Shown piece after piece: positions 48,918 through 60,860 of a stretch of DNA of 64,000 bases; the stretch's first letter is position 1, and the number at the start of each line of letters is the position of its first letter. Both the position numbers and the translations under genes were made by a program. The notes beneath the pieces were generated by a model. That model was given only the letters and a program-made list of their open reading frames with translations, had not been told where the DNA came from and did not search any database. Source of the DNA: Sialis fuliginosa (taxonomy: Eukaryota > Arthropoda > Insecta > Megaloptera > Sialidae); contig OY540818.1 of the NCBI GenBank assembly GCA_961205875.1, positions 17,396,761-17,460,760 of the forward strand, given 5' to 3'.

Positions 48918-51900
48918 AAAGATAATAGTGTAAGCTACATTTTAAAAAAAAAACTGGAGTCTCCTCGATCGCGCCAAGCTGAGATATTAACTATTCAATT
49001 TACTTCTTTGTTAGCGTATGAGTTTTAATTTGTTTTTTTAGTTTTAACTTGTTTTTAAAAAGGGAAGGAGCACGCGAAGGTCTTTAAGTGCGTGATGCTC
49101 TTAAAGATAATAGTGTAAGCTACATTTAAAAAAAAACTGGAGTCTCTTCGATCGCGCCAAGCTGAGATATTAACTATTCAATTTACTTCTTTGTTAGCGT
49201 ATGAGTTTTAATTTGTTTTTTTAGTTTTAACTTGTTTTTAAAAAGGGAAGGAGCACGCGAAGGTCTTTAAGTGCGTGATGCTCTTAAAGATAATAGTGTA
49301 AGCTACATTTTAAAAAAAAACTGGAGTCTCTTCGATCGCGCCAAGCTGAGATATTAACTATTCAATTTACTTCTTTGTTAGCGTATGAGTTTTAATTTGT
49401 TTTTTTAGTTTTAACTTGTTTTTAAAAAGGGAAGGAGCACGCGAAGGTCTTTAAGTGCGTGATGCTCTTAAAGATAATAGTGTAAGCTACATTTAAAAAA
49501 AAAACTGGAGTCTCTTCGATCGCGCCAAGCTGAGATATTAACTATTCAATTTACTTCTTTGTTAGCGTATGAGTTTTAATTTGTTTTTTTAGTTTTAACT
49601 TGTTTTTAAAAAGGGAAGGAGCACGCGAAGGTCTTTAAGTGCGTGATGCTCTTAAAGATAATAGTGTAAGCTACATTTAAAAAAAAAACTGGAGTCTCTT
49701 CGATCGCGCCAAGCTGAGATATTAACTATTCAATTTACTTCTTTGTTAGCGTATGAGTTTTAATTTGTATTTTTAGTTTTAACTTGTTTTTAAAAAGGGA
49801 AGGAGCACGCGAAGGTCTTTAAGTGCGTGATGCTCTTAAAGATAATAGTGTAAGCTACATTTAAAAAAAAAACTGGAGTCTCTTCGATCGCGCCAAGCTG
49901 AGATATTAACTATTCAATTTACTTCTTTGTTAGCGTATGAGTTTTAATTTGTATTTTTAGTTTTAACTTGTTTTTAAAAAGGGAAGGAGCACGCGAAGGT
50001 CTTTAAGTGCGTGATGCTCTTAAAGATAATAGTGTAAGCTACATTTAAAAAAAAAACTGGAGTCTCTTCGATCGCGCCAAGCTGAGATATTAACTATTCA
50101 ATTTACTTCTTTGTTAGCGTATGAGTTTTAATTTGTTTTTTTAGTTTTAACTTGTTTTTAAAAAGGGAAGGAGCACGCGAAGGTCTTTAAGTGCGTGATG
50201 CTCTTAAAGATAATAGTGTAAGCTACATTTTAAAAAAAAACTGGAGTCTCTTCGATCGCGCCAAGCTGAGATATTAACTATTCAATTTACTTCTTTGTTA
50301 GCGTATGAGTTTTAATTTGTTTTTTTAGTTTTAACTTGTTTTTAAAAAGGGAAGGAGCACGCGAAGGTCTTTAAGTGCGTGATGCTCTTAAAGATAATAG
50401 TGTAAGCTACATTTAAAAAAAAACTGGAGTCTCTTCGATCGCGCCAAGCTGAGATATTAACTATTCAATTTACTTCTTTGTTAGCGTATGAGTTTTAATT
50501 TGTTTTTTTAGTTTTAACTTGTTTTTAAAAAGGGAAGGAGCACGCGAAGGTCTTTAAGTGCGTGATGCTCTTAAAGATAATAGTGTAAGCTACATTTTAA
50601 AAAAAACTGGAGTCTCTTCGATCGCGCCAAGCTGAGATATTAACTATTCAATTTACTTCTTTGTTAGCGTATGAGTTTTAATTTGTTTTTTTAGTTTTAA
50701 CTTGTTTTTAAAAAGGGAAGGAGCACGCGAAGGTCTTTAAGTGCGTGATGCTCTTAAAGATAATAGTGTAAGCTACATTTTAAAAAAAAACTGGAGTCTC
50801 TTCGATCGCGCCAAGCTGAGATATTAACTATTCAATTTACTTCTTTGTTAGCGTATGAGTTTTAATTTGTTTTTTTAGTTTTAACTTGTTTTTAAAAAGG
50901 GAAGGAGCACGCGAAGGTCTTTAAGTGCGTGATGCTCTTAAAGATAATAGTGTAAGCTACATTTTAAAAAAAAACTGGAGTCTCTTCGATCGCGCCAAGC
51001 TGAGATATTAACTATTCAATTTACTTCTTTGTTAGCGTATGAGTTTTAATTTGTATTTTTAGTTTTAACTTGTTTTTAAAAAGGGAAGGAGCACGCGAAG
51101 GTCTTTAAGTGCGTGATGCTCTTAAAGATAATAGTGTAAGCTACATTTAAAAAAAAACTGGAGTCTCTTCGATCGCGCCAAGCTGAGATATTAACTATTC
51201 AATTTACTTCTTTGTTAGCGTATGAGTTTTAATTTGTGTTTTTAGTTTTAACTTGTTTTTAAAAAGGGAAGGAGCACGCGAAGGTCTTTAAGTGCGTGAT
51301 GCTCTTAAAGATAATAGTGTAAGCTACATTTTAAAAAAAAACTGGAGTCTCTTCGATCGCGCCAAGCTGAGATATTAACTATTCAATTTACTTCTTTGTT
51401 AGCGTATGAGTTTTAATTTGTATTTTTAGTTTTAACTTGTTTTTAAAAAGGGAAGGAGCACGCGAAGGTCTTTAAGTGCGTGATGCTCTTAAAGATAATA
51501 GTGTAAGCTACATTTTAAAAAAAAACTGGAGTCTCTTCGATCGCGCCAAGCTGAGATATTAACTATTCAATTTACTTCTTTGTTAGCGTATGAGTTTTAA
51601 TTTGTTTTTTTAGTTTTAACTTGTTTTTAAAAAGGGAAGGAGCACGCGAAGGTCTTTAAGTGCGTGATGCTCTTAAAGATAATAGTGTAAGCTACATTTT
51701 AAAAAAAAACTGGAGTCTCTTCGATCGCGCCAAGCTGAGATATTAACTATTCAATTTACTTCTTTGTTAGCGTATGAGTTTTAATTTGTTTTTTTAGTTT
51801 TAACTTGTTTTTAAAAAGGGAAGGAGCACGCGAAGGTCTTTAAGTGCGTGATGCTCTTAAAGATAATAGTGTAAGCTACATTTTAAAAAAAAACTGGAGT

Positions 51901-54900
51901 CTCTTCGATCGCGCCAAGCTGAGATATTAACTATTCAATTTACTTCTTTGTTAGCGTATGAGTTTTAATTTGTTTTTTTAGTTTTAACTTGTTTTTAAAA
52001 AGGGAAGGAGCACGCGAAGGTCTTTAAGTGCGTGATGCTCTTAAAGATAATAGTGTAAGCTACATTTAAAAAAAAAACTGGAGTCTCTTCGATCGCGCCA
52101 AGCTGAGATATTAACTATTCAATTTACTTCTTTGTTAGCGTATGAGTTTTAATTTGTATTTTTAGTTTTAACTTGTTTTTAAAAAGGGAAGGAGCACGCG
52201 AAGGTCTTTAAGTGCGTGATGCTCTTAAAGATAATAGTGTAAGCTACATTTTAAAAAAAAACTGGAGTCTCTTCGATCGCGCCAAGCTGAGATATTAACT
52301 ATTCAATTTACTTCTTTGTTAGCGTATGAGTTTTAATTTGTATTTTTAGTTTTAACTTGTTTTTAAAAAGGGAAGGAGCACGCGAAGGTCTTTAAGTGCG
52401 TGATGCTCTTAAAGATAATAGTGTAAGCTACATTTAAAAAAAAAACTGGAGTCTCTTCGATCGCGCCAAGCTGAGATATTAACTATTCAATTTACTTCTT
52501 TGTTAGCGTATGAGTTTTAATTTGTTTTTTTAGTTTTAACTTGTTTTTAAAAAGGGAAGGAGCACGCGAAGGTCTTTAAGTGCGTGATGCTCTTAAAGAT
52601 AATAGTGTAAGCTACATTTTAAAAAAAAACTGGAGTCTCTTCGATCGCGCCAAGCTGAGATATTAACTATTCAATTTACTTCTTTGTTAGCGTATGAGTT
52701 TTAATTTGTTTTTTTAGTTTTAACTTGTTTTTAAAAAGGGAAGGAGCACGCGAAGGTCTTTAAGTGCGTGATGCTCTTAAAGATAATAGTGTAAGCTACA
52801 TTTAAAAAAAAACTGGAGTCTCTTCGATCGCGCCAAGCTGAGATATTAACTATTCAATTTACTTCTTTGTTAGCGTATGAGTTTTAATTTGTTTTTTTAG
52901 TTTTAACTTGTTTTTAAAAAGGGAAGGAGCACGCGAAGGTCTTTAAGTGCGTGATGCTCTTAAAGATAATAGTGTAAGCTACATTTTAAAAAAAACTGGA
53001 GTCTCTTCGATCGCGCCAAGCTGAGATATTAACTATTCAATTTACTTCTTTGTTAGCGTATGAGTTTTAATTTGTTTTTTTAGTTTTAACTTGTTTTTAA
53101 AAAGGGAAGGAGCACGCGAAGGTCTTTAAGTGCGTGATGCTCTTAAAGATAATAGTGTAAGCTACATTTTAAAAAAAAACTGGAGTCTCTTCGATCGCGC
53201 CAAGCTGAGATATTAACTATTCAATTTACTTCTTTGTTAGCGTATGAGTTTTAATTTGTTTTTTTAGTTTTAACTTGTTTTTAAAAAGGGAAGGAGCACG
53301 CGAAGGTCTTTAAGTGCGTGATGCTCTTAAAGATAATAGTGTAAGCTACATTTTAAAAAAAAACTGGAGTCTCTTCGATCGCGCCAAGCTGAGATATTAA
53401 CTATTCAATTTACTTCTTTGTTAGCGTATGAGTTTTAATTTGTATTTTTAGTTTTAACTTGTTTTTAAAAAGGGAAGGAGCACGCGAAGGTCTTTAAGTG
53501 CGTGATGCTCTTAAAGATAATAGTGTAAGCTACATTTAAAAAAAAACTGGAGTCTCTTCGATCGCGCCAAGCTGAGATATTAACTATTCAATTTACTTCT
53601 TTGTTAGCGTATGAGTTTTAATTTGTGTTTTTAGTTTTAACTTGTTTTTAAAAAGGGAAGGAGCACGCGAAGGTCTTTAAGTGCGTGATGCTCTTAAAGA
53701 TAATAGTGTAAGCTACATTTTAAAAAAAAACTGGAGTCTCTTCGATCGCGCCAAGCTGAGATATTAACTATTCAATTTACTTCTTTGTTAGCGTATGAGT
53801 TTTAATTTGTATTTTTAGTTTTAACTTGTTTTTAAAAAGGGAAGGAGCACGCGAAGGTCTTTAAGTGCGTGATGCTCTTAAAGATAATAGTGTAAGCTAC
53901 ATTTTAAAAAAAAACTGGAGTCTCTTCGATCGCGCCAAGCTGAGATATTAACTATTCAATTTACTTCTTTGTTAGCGTATGAGTTTTAATTTGTTTTTTT
54001 AGTTTTAACTTGTTTTTAAAAAGGGAAGGAGCACGCGAAGGTCTTTAAGTGCGTGATGCTCTTAAAGATAATAGTGTAAGCTACATTTTAAAAAAAAACT
54101 GGAGTCTCTTCGATCGCGCCAAGCTGAGATATTAACTATTCAATTTACTTCTTTGTTAGCGTATGAGTTTTAATTTGTTTTTTTAGTTTTAACTTGTTTT
54201 TAAAAAGGGAAGGAGCACGCGAAGGTCTTTAAGTGCGTGATGCTCTTAAAGATAATAGTGTAAGCTACATTTTAAAAAAAAACTGGAGTCTCTTCGATCG
54301 CGCCAAGCTGAGATATTAACTATTCAATTTACTTCTTTGTTAGCGTATGAGTTTTAATTTGTTTTTTTAGTTTTAACTTGTTTTTAAAAAGGGAAGGAGC
54401 ACGCGAAGGTCTTTAAGTGCGTGATGCTCTTAAAGATAATAGTGTAAGCTACATTTAAAAAAAAACTGGAGTCTCTTCGATCGCGCCAAGCTGAGATATT
54501 AACTATTCAATTTACTTCTTTGTTAGCGTATGAGTTTTAATTTGTTTTTTTAGTTTTAACTTGTTTTTAAAAAGGGAAGGAGCACGCGAAGGTCTTTAAG
54601 TGCGTGATGCTCTTAAAGATAATAGTGTAAGCTACATTTAAAAAAAAACTGGAGTCTCTTCGATCGCGCCAAGCTGAGATATTAACTATTCAATTTACTT
54701 CTTTGTTAGCGTATGAGTTTTAATTTGTTTTTTTAGTTTTAACTTGTTTTTAAAAAGGGAAGGAGCACGCGAAGGTCTTTAAGTGCGTGATGCTCTTAAA
54801 GATAATAGTGTAAGCTACATTTAAAAAAAAAACTGGAGTCTCTTCGATCGCGCCAAGCTGAGATATTAACTATTCAATTTACTTCTTTGTTAGCGTATGA

Positions 54901-56065
54901 GTTTTAATTTGTATTTTTAGTTTTAACTTGTTTTTAAAAAGGGAAGGAGCACGCGAAGGTCTTTAAGTGCGTGATGCTCTTAAAGATAATAGTGTAAGCA
55001 CATTTTTAAAAAAAACTGGAGTCTCTTCGATCGCGCCAAGCTGAGATATTAACTATTCAATTTACTTCTTTGTTAGCGTATGAGTTTTAATTTGTTTTTT
55101 TAGTTTTAACTTGTTTTTAAAAAGGGAAGGAGCACGCGAAGGTCTTTAAGTGCGTGATGCTCTTAAAGATAATAGTGTAAGCTACATTTTAAAAAAAAAC
55201 TGGAGTCTCTTCGATCGCGCCAAGCTGAGATATTAACTATTCAATTTACTTCTTTGTTAGCGTATGAGTTTTAATTTGTTTTTTTAGTTTTAACTTGTTT
55301 TTAAAAAGGGAAGGAGCACGCGAAGGTCTTTAAGTGCGTGATGCTCTTAAAGATAATAGTGTAAGCTACATTTAAAAAAAAAACTGGAGTCTCTTCGATC
55401 GCGCCAAGCTGAGATATTAACTATTCAATTTACTTCTTTGTTAGCGTATGAGTTTTAATTTGTTTTTTTAGTTTTAACTTGTTTTTAAAAAGGGAAGGAG
55501 CACGCGAAGGTCTTTAAGTGCGTGATGCTCTTAAAGATAATAGTGTAAGCTACATTTTAAAAAAAAACTGGAGTCTCTTCGATCGCGCCAAGCTGAGATA
55601 TTAACTATTCAATTTACTTCTTTGTTAGCGTATGAGTTTTAATTTGTTTTTTTAGTTTTAACTTGTTTTTAAAAAGGGAAGGAGCACGCGAAGGTCTTTA
55701 AGTGCGTGATGCTCTTAAAGATAATAGTGTAAGCTACATTTAAAAAAAAAACTGGAGTCTCTTCGATCGCGCCAAGCTGAGATATTAACTATTCAATTTA
55801 CTTCTTTGTTAGCGTATGAGTTTTACTTTGTTTTTTTAGTTTTAACTTGTTTTTAAAAAGGGAAGGAGCACGCGAAGGTCTTTAAGTGCGTGATGCTCTT
55901 AAAGATAATAGTGTAAGCTACATTTAAAAAAAAAACTGGAGTCTCCTCCTACCTATTCAATTTACTTCTTTGTTAGCGTATGAGTTTTAATTTGTTTTTT
56001 TAGTTTTAACTTGTTTTTAAAAAGGGAAGTGGCACGGGAAGGTCTTTAAGTGCGTGATGCTCTTA
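48918..56065. repeat. Satellite array, about 39 units of ~183 bp
   Basis: Units run head to tail at 183-184 bp spacing. Each contains TAATAGTGTAAGCTACATTT, an A8-A11 run, CTGGAGTCTCTTCGATCGCG, CCAAGCTGAGATATTAAC, GTTAGCGTATGAGTTTTAAT and GGAGCACGCGAAGGTCTTTA followed by AGTGCGTGATGCTCTT. Units are almost identical; differences are mainly one base after AATTTGT (T, A or G) and the T/A run lengths. First and last units are the most diverged, the last with an internal deletion after GAGTCTCCTCC. No ORF and no spacers. Confidence 0.97.
49770..54540. repeat. 13-unit higher-order repeat inside the satellite, two copies
   Basis: Counting units by the base after AATTTGT, units 5-17 read A A T T T T T A G A T T T and units 18-30 read the same. 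The rare G variants lie at 51238 and 53626, 2388 bp apart. The T/A run lengths before the units agree in 12 of 13 pairs, including the rare A8 run (50593 and 52981). This supports a duplicated ~2.39 kb block. Confidence 0.8.
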
Positions 56066-56331
56066 ACCCTTAATTGCATCTTGTTAACATTCGTGAACAA
56101 TGTTTTCAGAGGTATCTATTAGCAAAAATGTACAATATTTTTTAGTCTAATATTAATATAATATTTATTTTTTCCTCACAAACTTTTTTTCTATTTTTAA
56201 ATATTTTTATAAGAAAAATTCATGTGAAAAAGATTTTATTATTTTATAAATATAAATAAAGACCAATTTTAAATTTTTTTTTTTCGTAGTTCACAAACAA
56301 GTTTACTATGAAAATAATGTTTTTGTACATA

Positions 56332-56455
56332 AGCTAAAGACACCAGTTATGGCCGCTATAAGAGCAAGTTTTCGTTTTTTTTTGGATTAATGGGCTTGTT
56401 TTTTGTAATTCTAATGAACTCATTTTACTAATAAAATAAGTAACTCTTTATTTAA
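56332..56455 (+). mobile_element. Family A MITE, 5' part (copy 11)
   Basis: Worn end AAGCTAAAGACACCAGTTAT, then GGCCGCTATAAGAGCAAG and AGTAACTCTTTATTTAAT. The rest is lost. Confidence 0.78.
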
Positions 56456-56801
56456 TTATTATATAATTTTTTTTTACATCATAAATAGGATTTCTGGTCA
56501 TCCCTGATAATAAAAATGAATGTTACGCCACTGCTTGAGAAGACGGCATGACATAAGTGACACAAGTGCTAATTGTACAAGCCGGACCTGACAGACTTAC
56601 GTAAATATGTGCCTAGGCATAAAATACTACTGTACAATGGCGTAACAATGAAAGTGCAATAGACAGATATACACACAACGGAAAGAGAGTGAGAGAGATT
56701 TTAATGGGAGGGGGACAGTTGTGGACACCGCATACTAATTCATTAGAAAAGAAATTTGAAATTCGATATAAGAAGAAAGCAACTTGAGTAACATACATAT
56801 A

Positions 56802-57471
56802 CAGTGCGTTCATGAAGAAAGGAACAAATACGTTTAAAATTCAGCTAATTATTTTATGGAAAAACGCGGATTTTTTGACATAAGAAATGTGTATACAAGA
56901 AAATATGCAGTCATCATTGATTTTTTTAATGGAACACCCTGTATATTATGCCATTTTTGAATTGTACGGTAAATTCTGAACACTTTCTGTACAACATACC
57001 ATAGCCCTAAAATCAGCGGTTTTTGGAATAATGACGTTTGAAATGTGATAAATGAAAAAAAATTAATGAACTTTAATAATAAAACTTACAAAAGATTTTT
57101 TTGCTTTATAATAAAGGTTGTTTTTGTTGGCTTTAAAAAAAAGGTTTGTTCAATTTAAACATTTTGTGTGTATTTCAAAATATCAATTTTAAAACGTCAT
57201 TATTCCGAAAACCGCTGATTTTAGAGATATGGTATGCTACAAAAAGTGTTCAGAATTTACAGTACAATTGAAAAATGGCATAATATACAGGATGTTCCAT
57301 TAAAAAAAGTCAATGATGACTGCATATGTTCTTCTTGAAACACCTTGTGTACAATTTTCTTATGTCAAAAAATCCGCAACTAAAAATACTAATCGACGTG
57401 TCCGAGCGTTTTTCCACAAAATAACTACCTGAATTTTAAAAGAGTTTGTTCCTTTCATCATAAACGCACTG
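56802..57471. mobile_element. Fold-back Tc1/mariner-type MITE, 670 bp
   Basis: Ends CAGTGCGTTCATGA and AACGCACTG are inverted and flanked by TA on both sides. The arms match for most of their length: GGAACAAA / TTTGTTCC, TGACATAAGAAA / TTCTTATGTCA, AAAATCAGCGGTTTTTGGAA and its inverse. The middle spacer is near 57050-57180. No transposase. Confidence 0.8.
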
Positions 57472-57544
57472 TATATAAACAAATTATTAATGTGCGACCA
57501 TGTAACAGATACGCAAAAATGCCTGTGGCGCCATCAATAAAAAA

Positions 57545-58085
57545 TTAGTTCATTTTTATAAATCTCTGTGGTGATATTATTATACCCATTATGTCAGAAA
57601 TAATAATAAAAAAAAACAGATATACAAAACCACCTTGAAACAGAAATTCGGATTTGTTTAACGTTTTTTTATTATTATTTTGAGTTTGATATAATAAATA
57701 CAATCTTATACACTGAAAACTAGGACAAAATCTGTATTGAAACGTAATTTTAATGTTTAATATATTGTCTATTTGGCAATATTTATAATATGAACAGATT
57801 TTTGGAAAGTGGTACAAATCCAATTTAGAACACAAAAAATGAGTTGCTTTAGTTGCAGACTTTGTTTTACTATTATATTAACATATACCGAATTTACAGC
57901 GGATTATTTTCAAAATAATAAATTTTCAGATAAAATTTCATGGTTTCAAAGGTGCTAAATAAAAGACACCTTAATAAGTTTTCAGGTTCAGATTCTTTTT
58001 TTCTATTTTAATTTGTAGCAGATTCGTAATTTAAGAGAGAAAAAATATTTGAAATATACTTTTCAGTTTATGGGAAGTGGGGCCA
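57545..58085. other. Intergenic AT-rich DNA
   Basis: No gene recognised. 57980-58085 includes CTTTTCAGTTTATGGGAAG, a relative of the repeat at 25300-26145. Confidence 0.4.
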
Positions 58086-58089
58086 AATT

Positions 58090-58407
58090 TTTTAAATTAT
58101 AGCATTTTTATTTTGTTTATGTTTTTTCTCCAGTAATGGATAAAGTAACACCAGTAATGAGCACGCAGTTGCTACTACGACACAAAAGATATAAAAGAAC
58201 AAACAAATAATATAAATATACTAATAATGTCCACCATTTTGACACCTATTGGCCGATTGTCATGAAATCATGCTGTAAGACAGTTAAATATATATAGATT
58301 AATATTCAGAAATGGTAGTAATCAAATATCAACAAATATTTCTAATTCAGTACATTTAATTTAAAAAGCCATTACTGGGGTCCTATCCAAGACTGGTGCC
58401 AGTACCT
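58090..58407 (+). mobile_element. Family A MITE, 3' part (copy 12)
   Basis: Begins inside the element (TTTTTAAATTATAGC) and ends with AGACTGGTGCCAGTACCT. A deletion removes the AAACAATGTAAAGC block. Confidence 0.82.
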
Positions 58408-59121
58408 TATTCAGGTGACGAAATGATACCATTGTAAATATAGAAAACAAATTTCTGTAATATCATTTATTCATGTACGAATTTTAAGAAAATGACTATG
58501 AATGATTCAGAGGTACCTCTAAGTGTAAGCACACATATTTACATATATTTTTATCAATTCTATGCATAACTGAAAGTTTTGGCGGTTACACAATTTGACC
58601 TTCATGATCTATGAATATAACCAGTTTTACTTTACAAAGGCCGAAACTTTAACTTTTATTTGATAAATCGTCATAGTTAACAATGTATTTATCGTTCATC
58701 GTGATATGTTGGTATTATGAAAACAATAGAAGGTAATTGTCTATTAAAAAAATAACAAATTAAAAATTAAATAACATATTTTATTTCCATTGCTAACAAA
58801 GTCAGTACCGTAGCAATATTTATTTAACAATACCTACTTATAAAAAGGATTATTACTATACGAATGATCAATAATATATTTTATAGTATCTTATTATAGT
58901 GGTCATATTCCAAAGCAAAAAGGTCTTTATCACTAATATTATTTTAAGAGCAAAAAAAGTTCTAAACCATAGGTGTCCAACCTTGTGAACCTTCTGGGCC
59001 GCTTAGCATAAATTCAATTTACTAAGGGCCGCAGACCAGCATATACAAAAAAAATTTTATAGTGTAAATTATTTTTTTGTTTTTTAACCTCTTTATATAC
59101 ATATGAATATTTTTAATGTTC

Positions 59122-59656
59122 GGGACAAAAGCTCTTTATTCGCGGGGTATATGTTCTATAAATATGCCGCGAATATAGAAACCGTGAATACGGAATGGTA
59201 ATTTATATGGGATTATAGGGGATACGTTCCTAGGTGACAAAATAAATAAACAAATACAATATAAAAAAATCAATTTAATTGAAGTTTTTGACCATATTGA
59301 TTAATTATTATCTTCAGGCTTAGGCAATGGTTTAAAGAATTTTGTAATTTTTTCTTGCTTGGCAGTTTTTAAAAGCTCCTTCAATTCAGACTGATATTCA
59401 GCAGTGGCATTAGCAATTTGCCTCTTAAAAATAAGACTTCGTTACATAGGCGGATCAATTTTCATAAAGAAATCACAAAGCTCATTTGCCATTCTTAAAC
59501 CTTCACTAAGATTTTTCAAATTAAATGTCACGTTTCCTGATTAGATCCGCGAATAAAGAAATCTTTAGCCGCGAATATAGGAATTGGGTCGCATTTTTTT
59601 AATCCGCGAATAGTGAAAACGCGAATGAAGGAAGCGCGAATAAGGAGCTTTTACTG
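59122..59656 (-). mobile_element. Decayed, internally deleted Tigger/pogo transposon
   Basis: The right end reads GAATAAGGAGCTTTTACTG followed by TA, and the left end AAAAGCTCTTTATTCGCGG. The subterminal CCGCGAATA motifs recur, as in Tigger elements. It is inserted into a repeat whose uninterrupted relative is at 30793-30945. A piece of transposase C-terminus remains. Confidence 0.75.
59301..59530 (-). pseudogene. Tigger-like transposase C-terminal remnant
   Basis: On the - strand one frame reads through LSEGLRMANELCDFFMKIDP, an in-frame TAA at about 59446, RQIANATAEYQSELKELL, and ends in QEKITKFFKPLPKPEDNN with a stop at 59301. A 'KITKFFKP'-type ending is seen in pogo/Tigger/jerky transposases. 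The DDE domain and the DNA-binding domain are gone, so it cannot be functional. Confidence 0.7.
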
Positions 59657-59760
59657 TAGTTTTAGTATATTCCAAACCTGTGTCTATCTCTTTCTTTTGA
59701 CACGGCTCTGTTTTCGAGTCAGATGCGTGGTCCATTCTCTATGTCTATGCGCACATTAAC
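59657..59760 (-). repeat. Repeat shared with 30793-30880
   Basis: CTATCTCTTTCTTTTGACAC, CTCTGTTTTCGAGTC and GCGTGGTCCATTCTCTATGT are the inverse of 30793-30880. Its continuation lies on the other side of the Tigger element, before 59122. Confidence 0.7.
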
Positions 59761-60239
59761 AAAAAGTGATAAGTAGCGTTTGAAAGTAAATTCTTTCTTT
59801 CTTCATCTTACAGAATCTCCTGCGTCAACTCATATAGTTAAAAAGTGCGTTTCTAATAAACAGATCAAGGTATTACATCAGCAAATTATGTTTTCGTTAA
59901 TTCACATTAAAAATACAACCGGTTCTATAACCAAATTCTTTGCAGACATTCGCTGGTAAGTAATCGTCATTAAATACATTAAATATCAAAGATTTTGATA
60001 TTCAAGATATGTATATTTTTGGCGTGTATTTATATGCAAGAATAAATTTTAAAATGTCGATCTTATCTAGTTTTTTGTTATATGTTATTTTGTAAACAAT
60101 AAAAAAAACTTGATTTCTGTATTGCATAAATATGTCGGTTTGTATTTTATATATTTATAAATGTACATTATCTTTTTTATATTATTTTACCCTACTCGAA
60201 ATAACTGCATAGTAACAAATTAATTCTAGGAAATGTATA

Positions 60240-60706
60240 AGGTACTGGCACCAGTTACGGCCACTATAGGAGCAAGGTTTACTAATAAAACAACTAACTC
60301 TTTATTTAATCTATTTAATTATAAAAGTCCTTTTATTTTGTTTATGTTTTTTCTCCAGTAATGGATAAAGTAACACCAGTAATGAGCACGTAGTGATGAA
60401 CACTTGCTAATGATTTCAAAATGTTAAGTACTACGACACAAAAGATATAAAAGAAAGAATCGTCAAATTTGAAATAATGTAAAGCAGTTGATATGATAAT
60501 ATAATAATTAATAAATAAATTATACTAATAATTAGTTTAAATGTCTACCATTTTGACACCTATTGGCCGATTATCATCAAATCACGCTGTGAGGCAGTTA
60601 AATGTATATAGTTTAATATTCAGAAATGGTAGTAATCAAATATCAACAAATATTTCTAATTCAGTACATTTAATTAAAATTAAGCCATTACTGGGATCAT
60701 ATCCAA
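60240..60706 (+). mobile_element. Family A MITE, right end lost (copy 13)
   Basis: AGGTACTGGCACCAGTTACG through GGGATCATATCCAACTT. The last 15-20 bases are replaced by the repeat at 60715. Confidence 0.83.
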
Positions 60707-60714
60707 CTTTTAAA

Positions 60715-60860
60715 TTTAAATAGAACAAAAATTATTTTTACTTTTAAGTGTTGTTTGGTTTTTATTACACTAATAATTAATTTAATTATATATATTTTAA
60801 ATCTTAAACAGTAATTCCGAAGTCCGCGCAAGCCAAGCCACGCGGGCCCAGCTAATTAAG
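60715..60860. repeat. Dispersed repeat shared with 13860-14020, plus RTE-like tip
   Basis: TTTAAATAGAACAAAAATTA to AAATCTTAAACAGTAATTCC matches 13860-14020. It is followed by CGCGCAAGCCAAGCCACGCG then GGCCCAGCTAATT, resembling the end of an RTE-like element. Confidence 0.65.

Noticed and set aside
48918-56065. Resemblance to a CRISPR array
   Set aside because: Units of ~183 bp are contiguous with no unique spacers, and the genome is eukaryotic. It is a satellite.
57545-57835. A 96-codon ORF on the - strand
   Set aside because: AT-rich, low-complexity translation (many I, L, F, Y, N, K), with no domain and no splice context. Expected by chance in such DNA.
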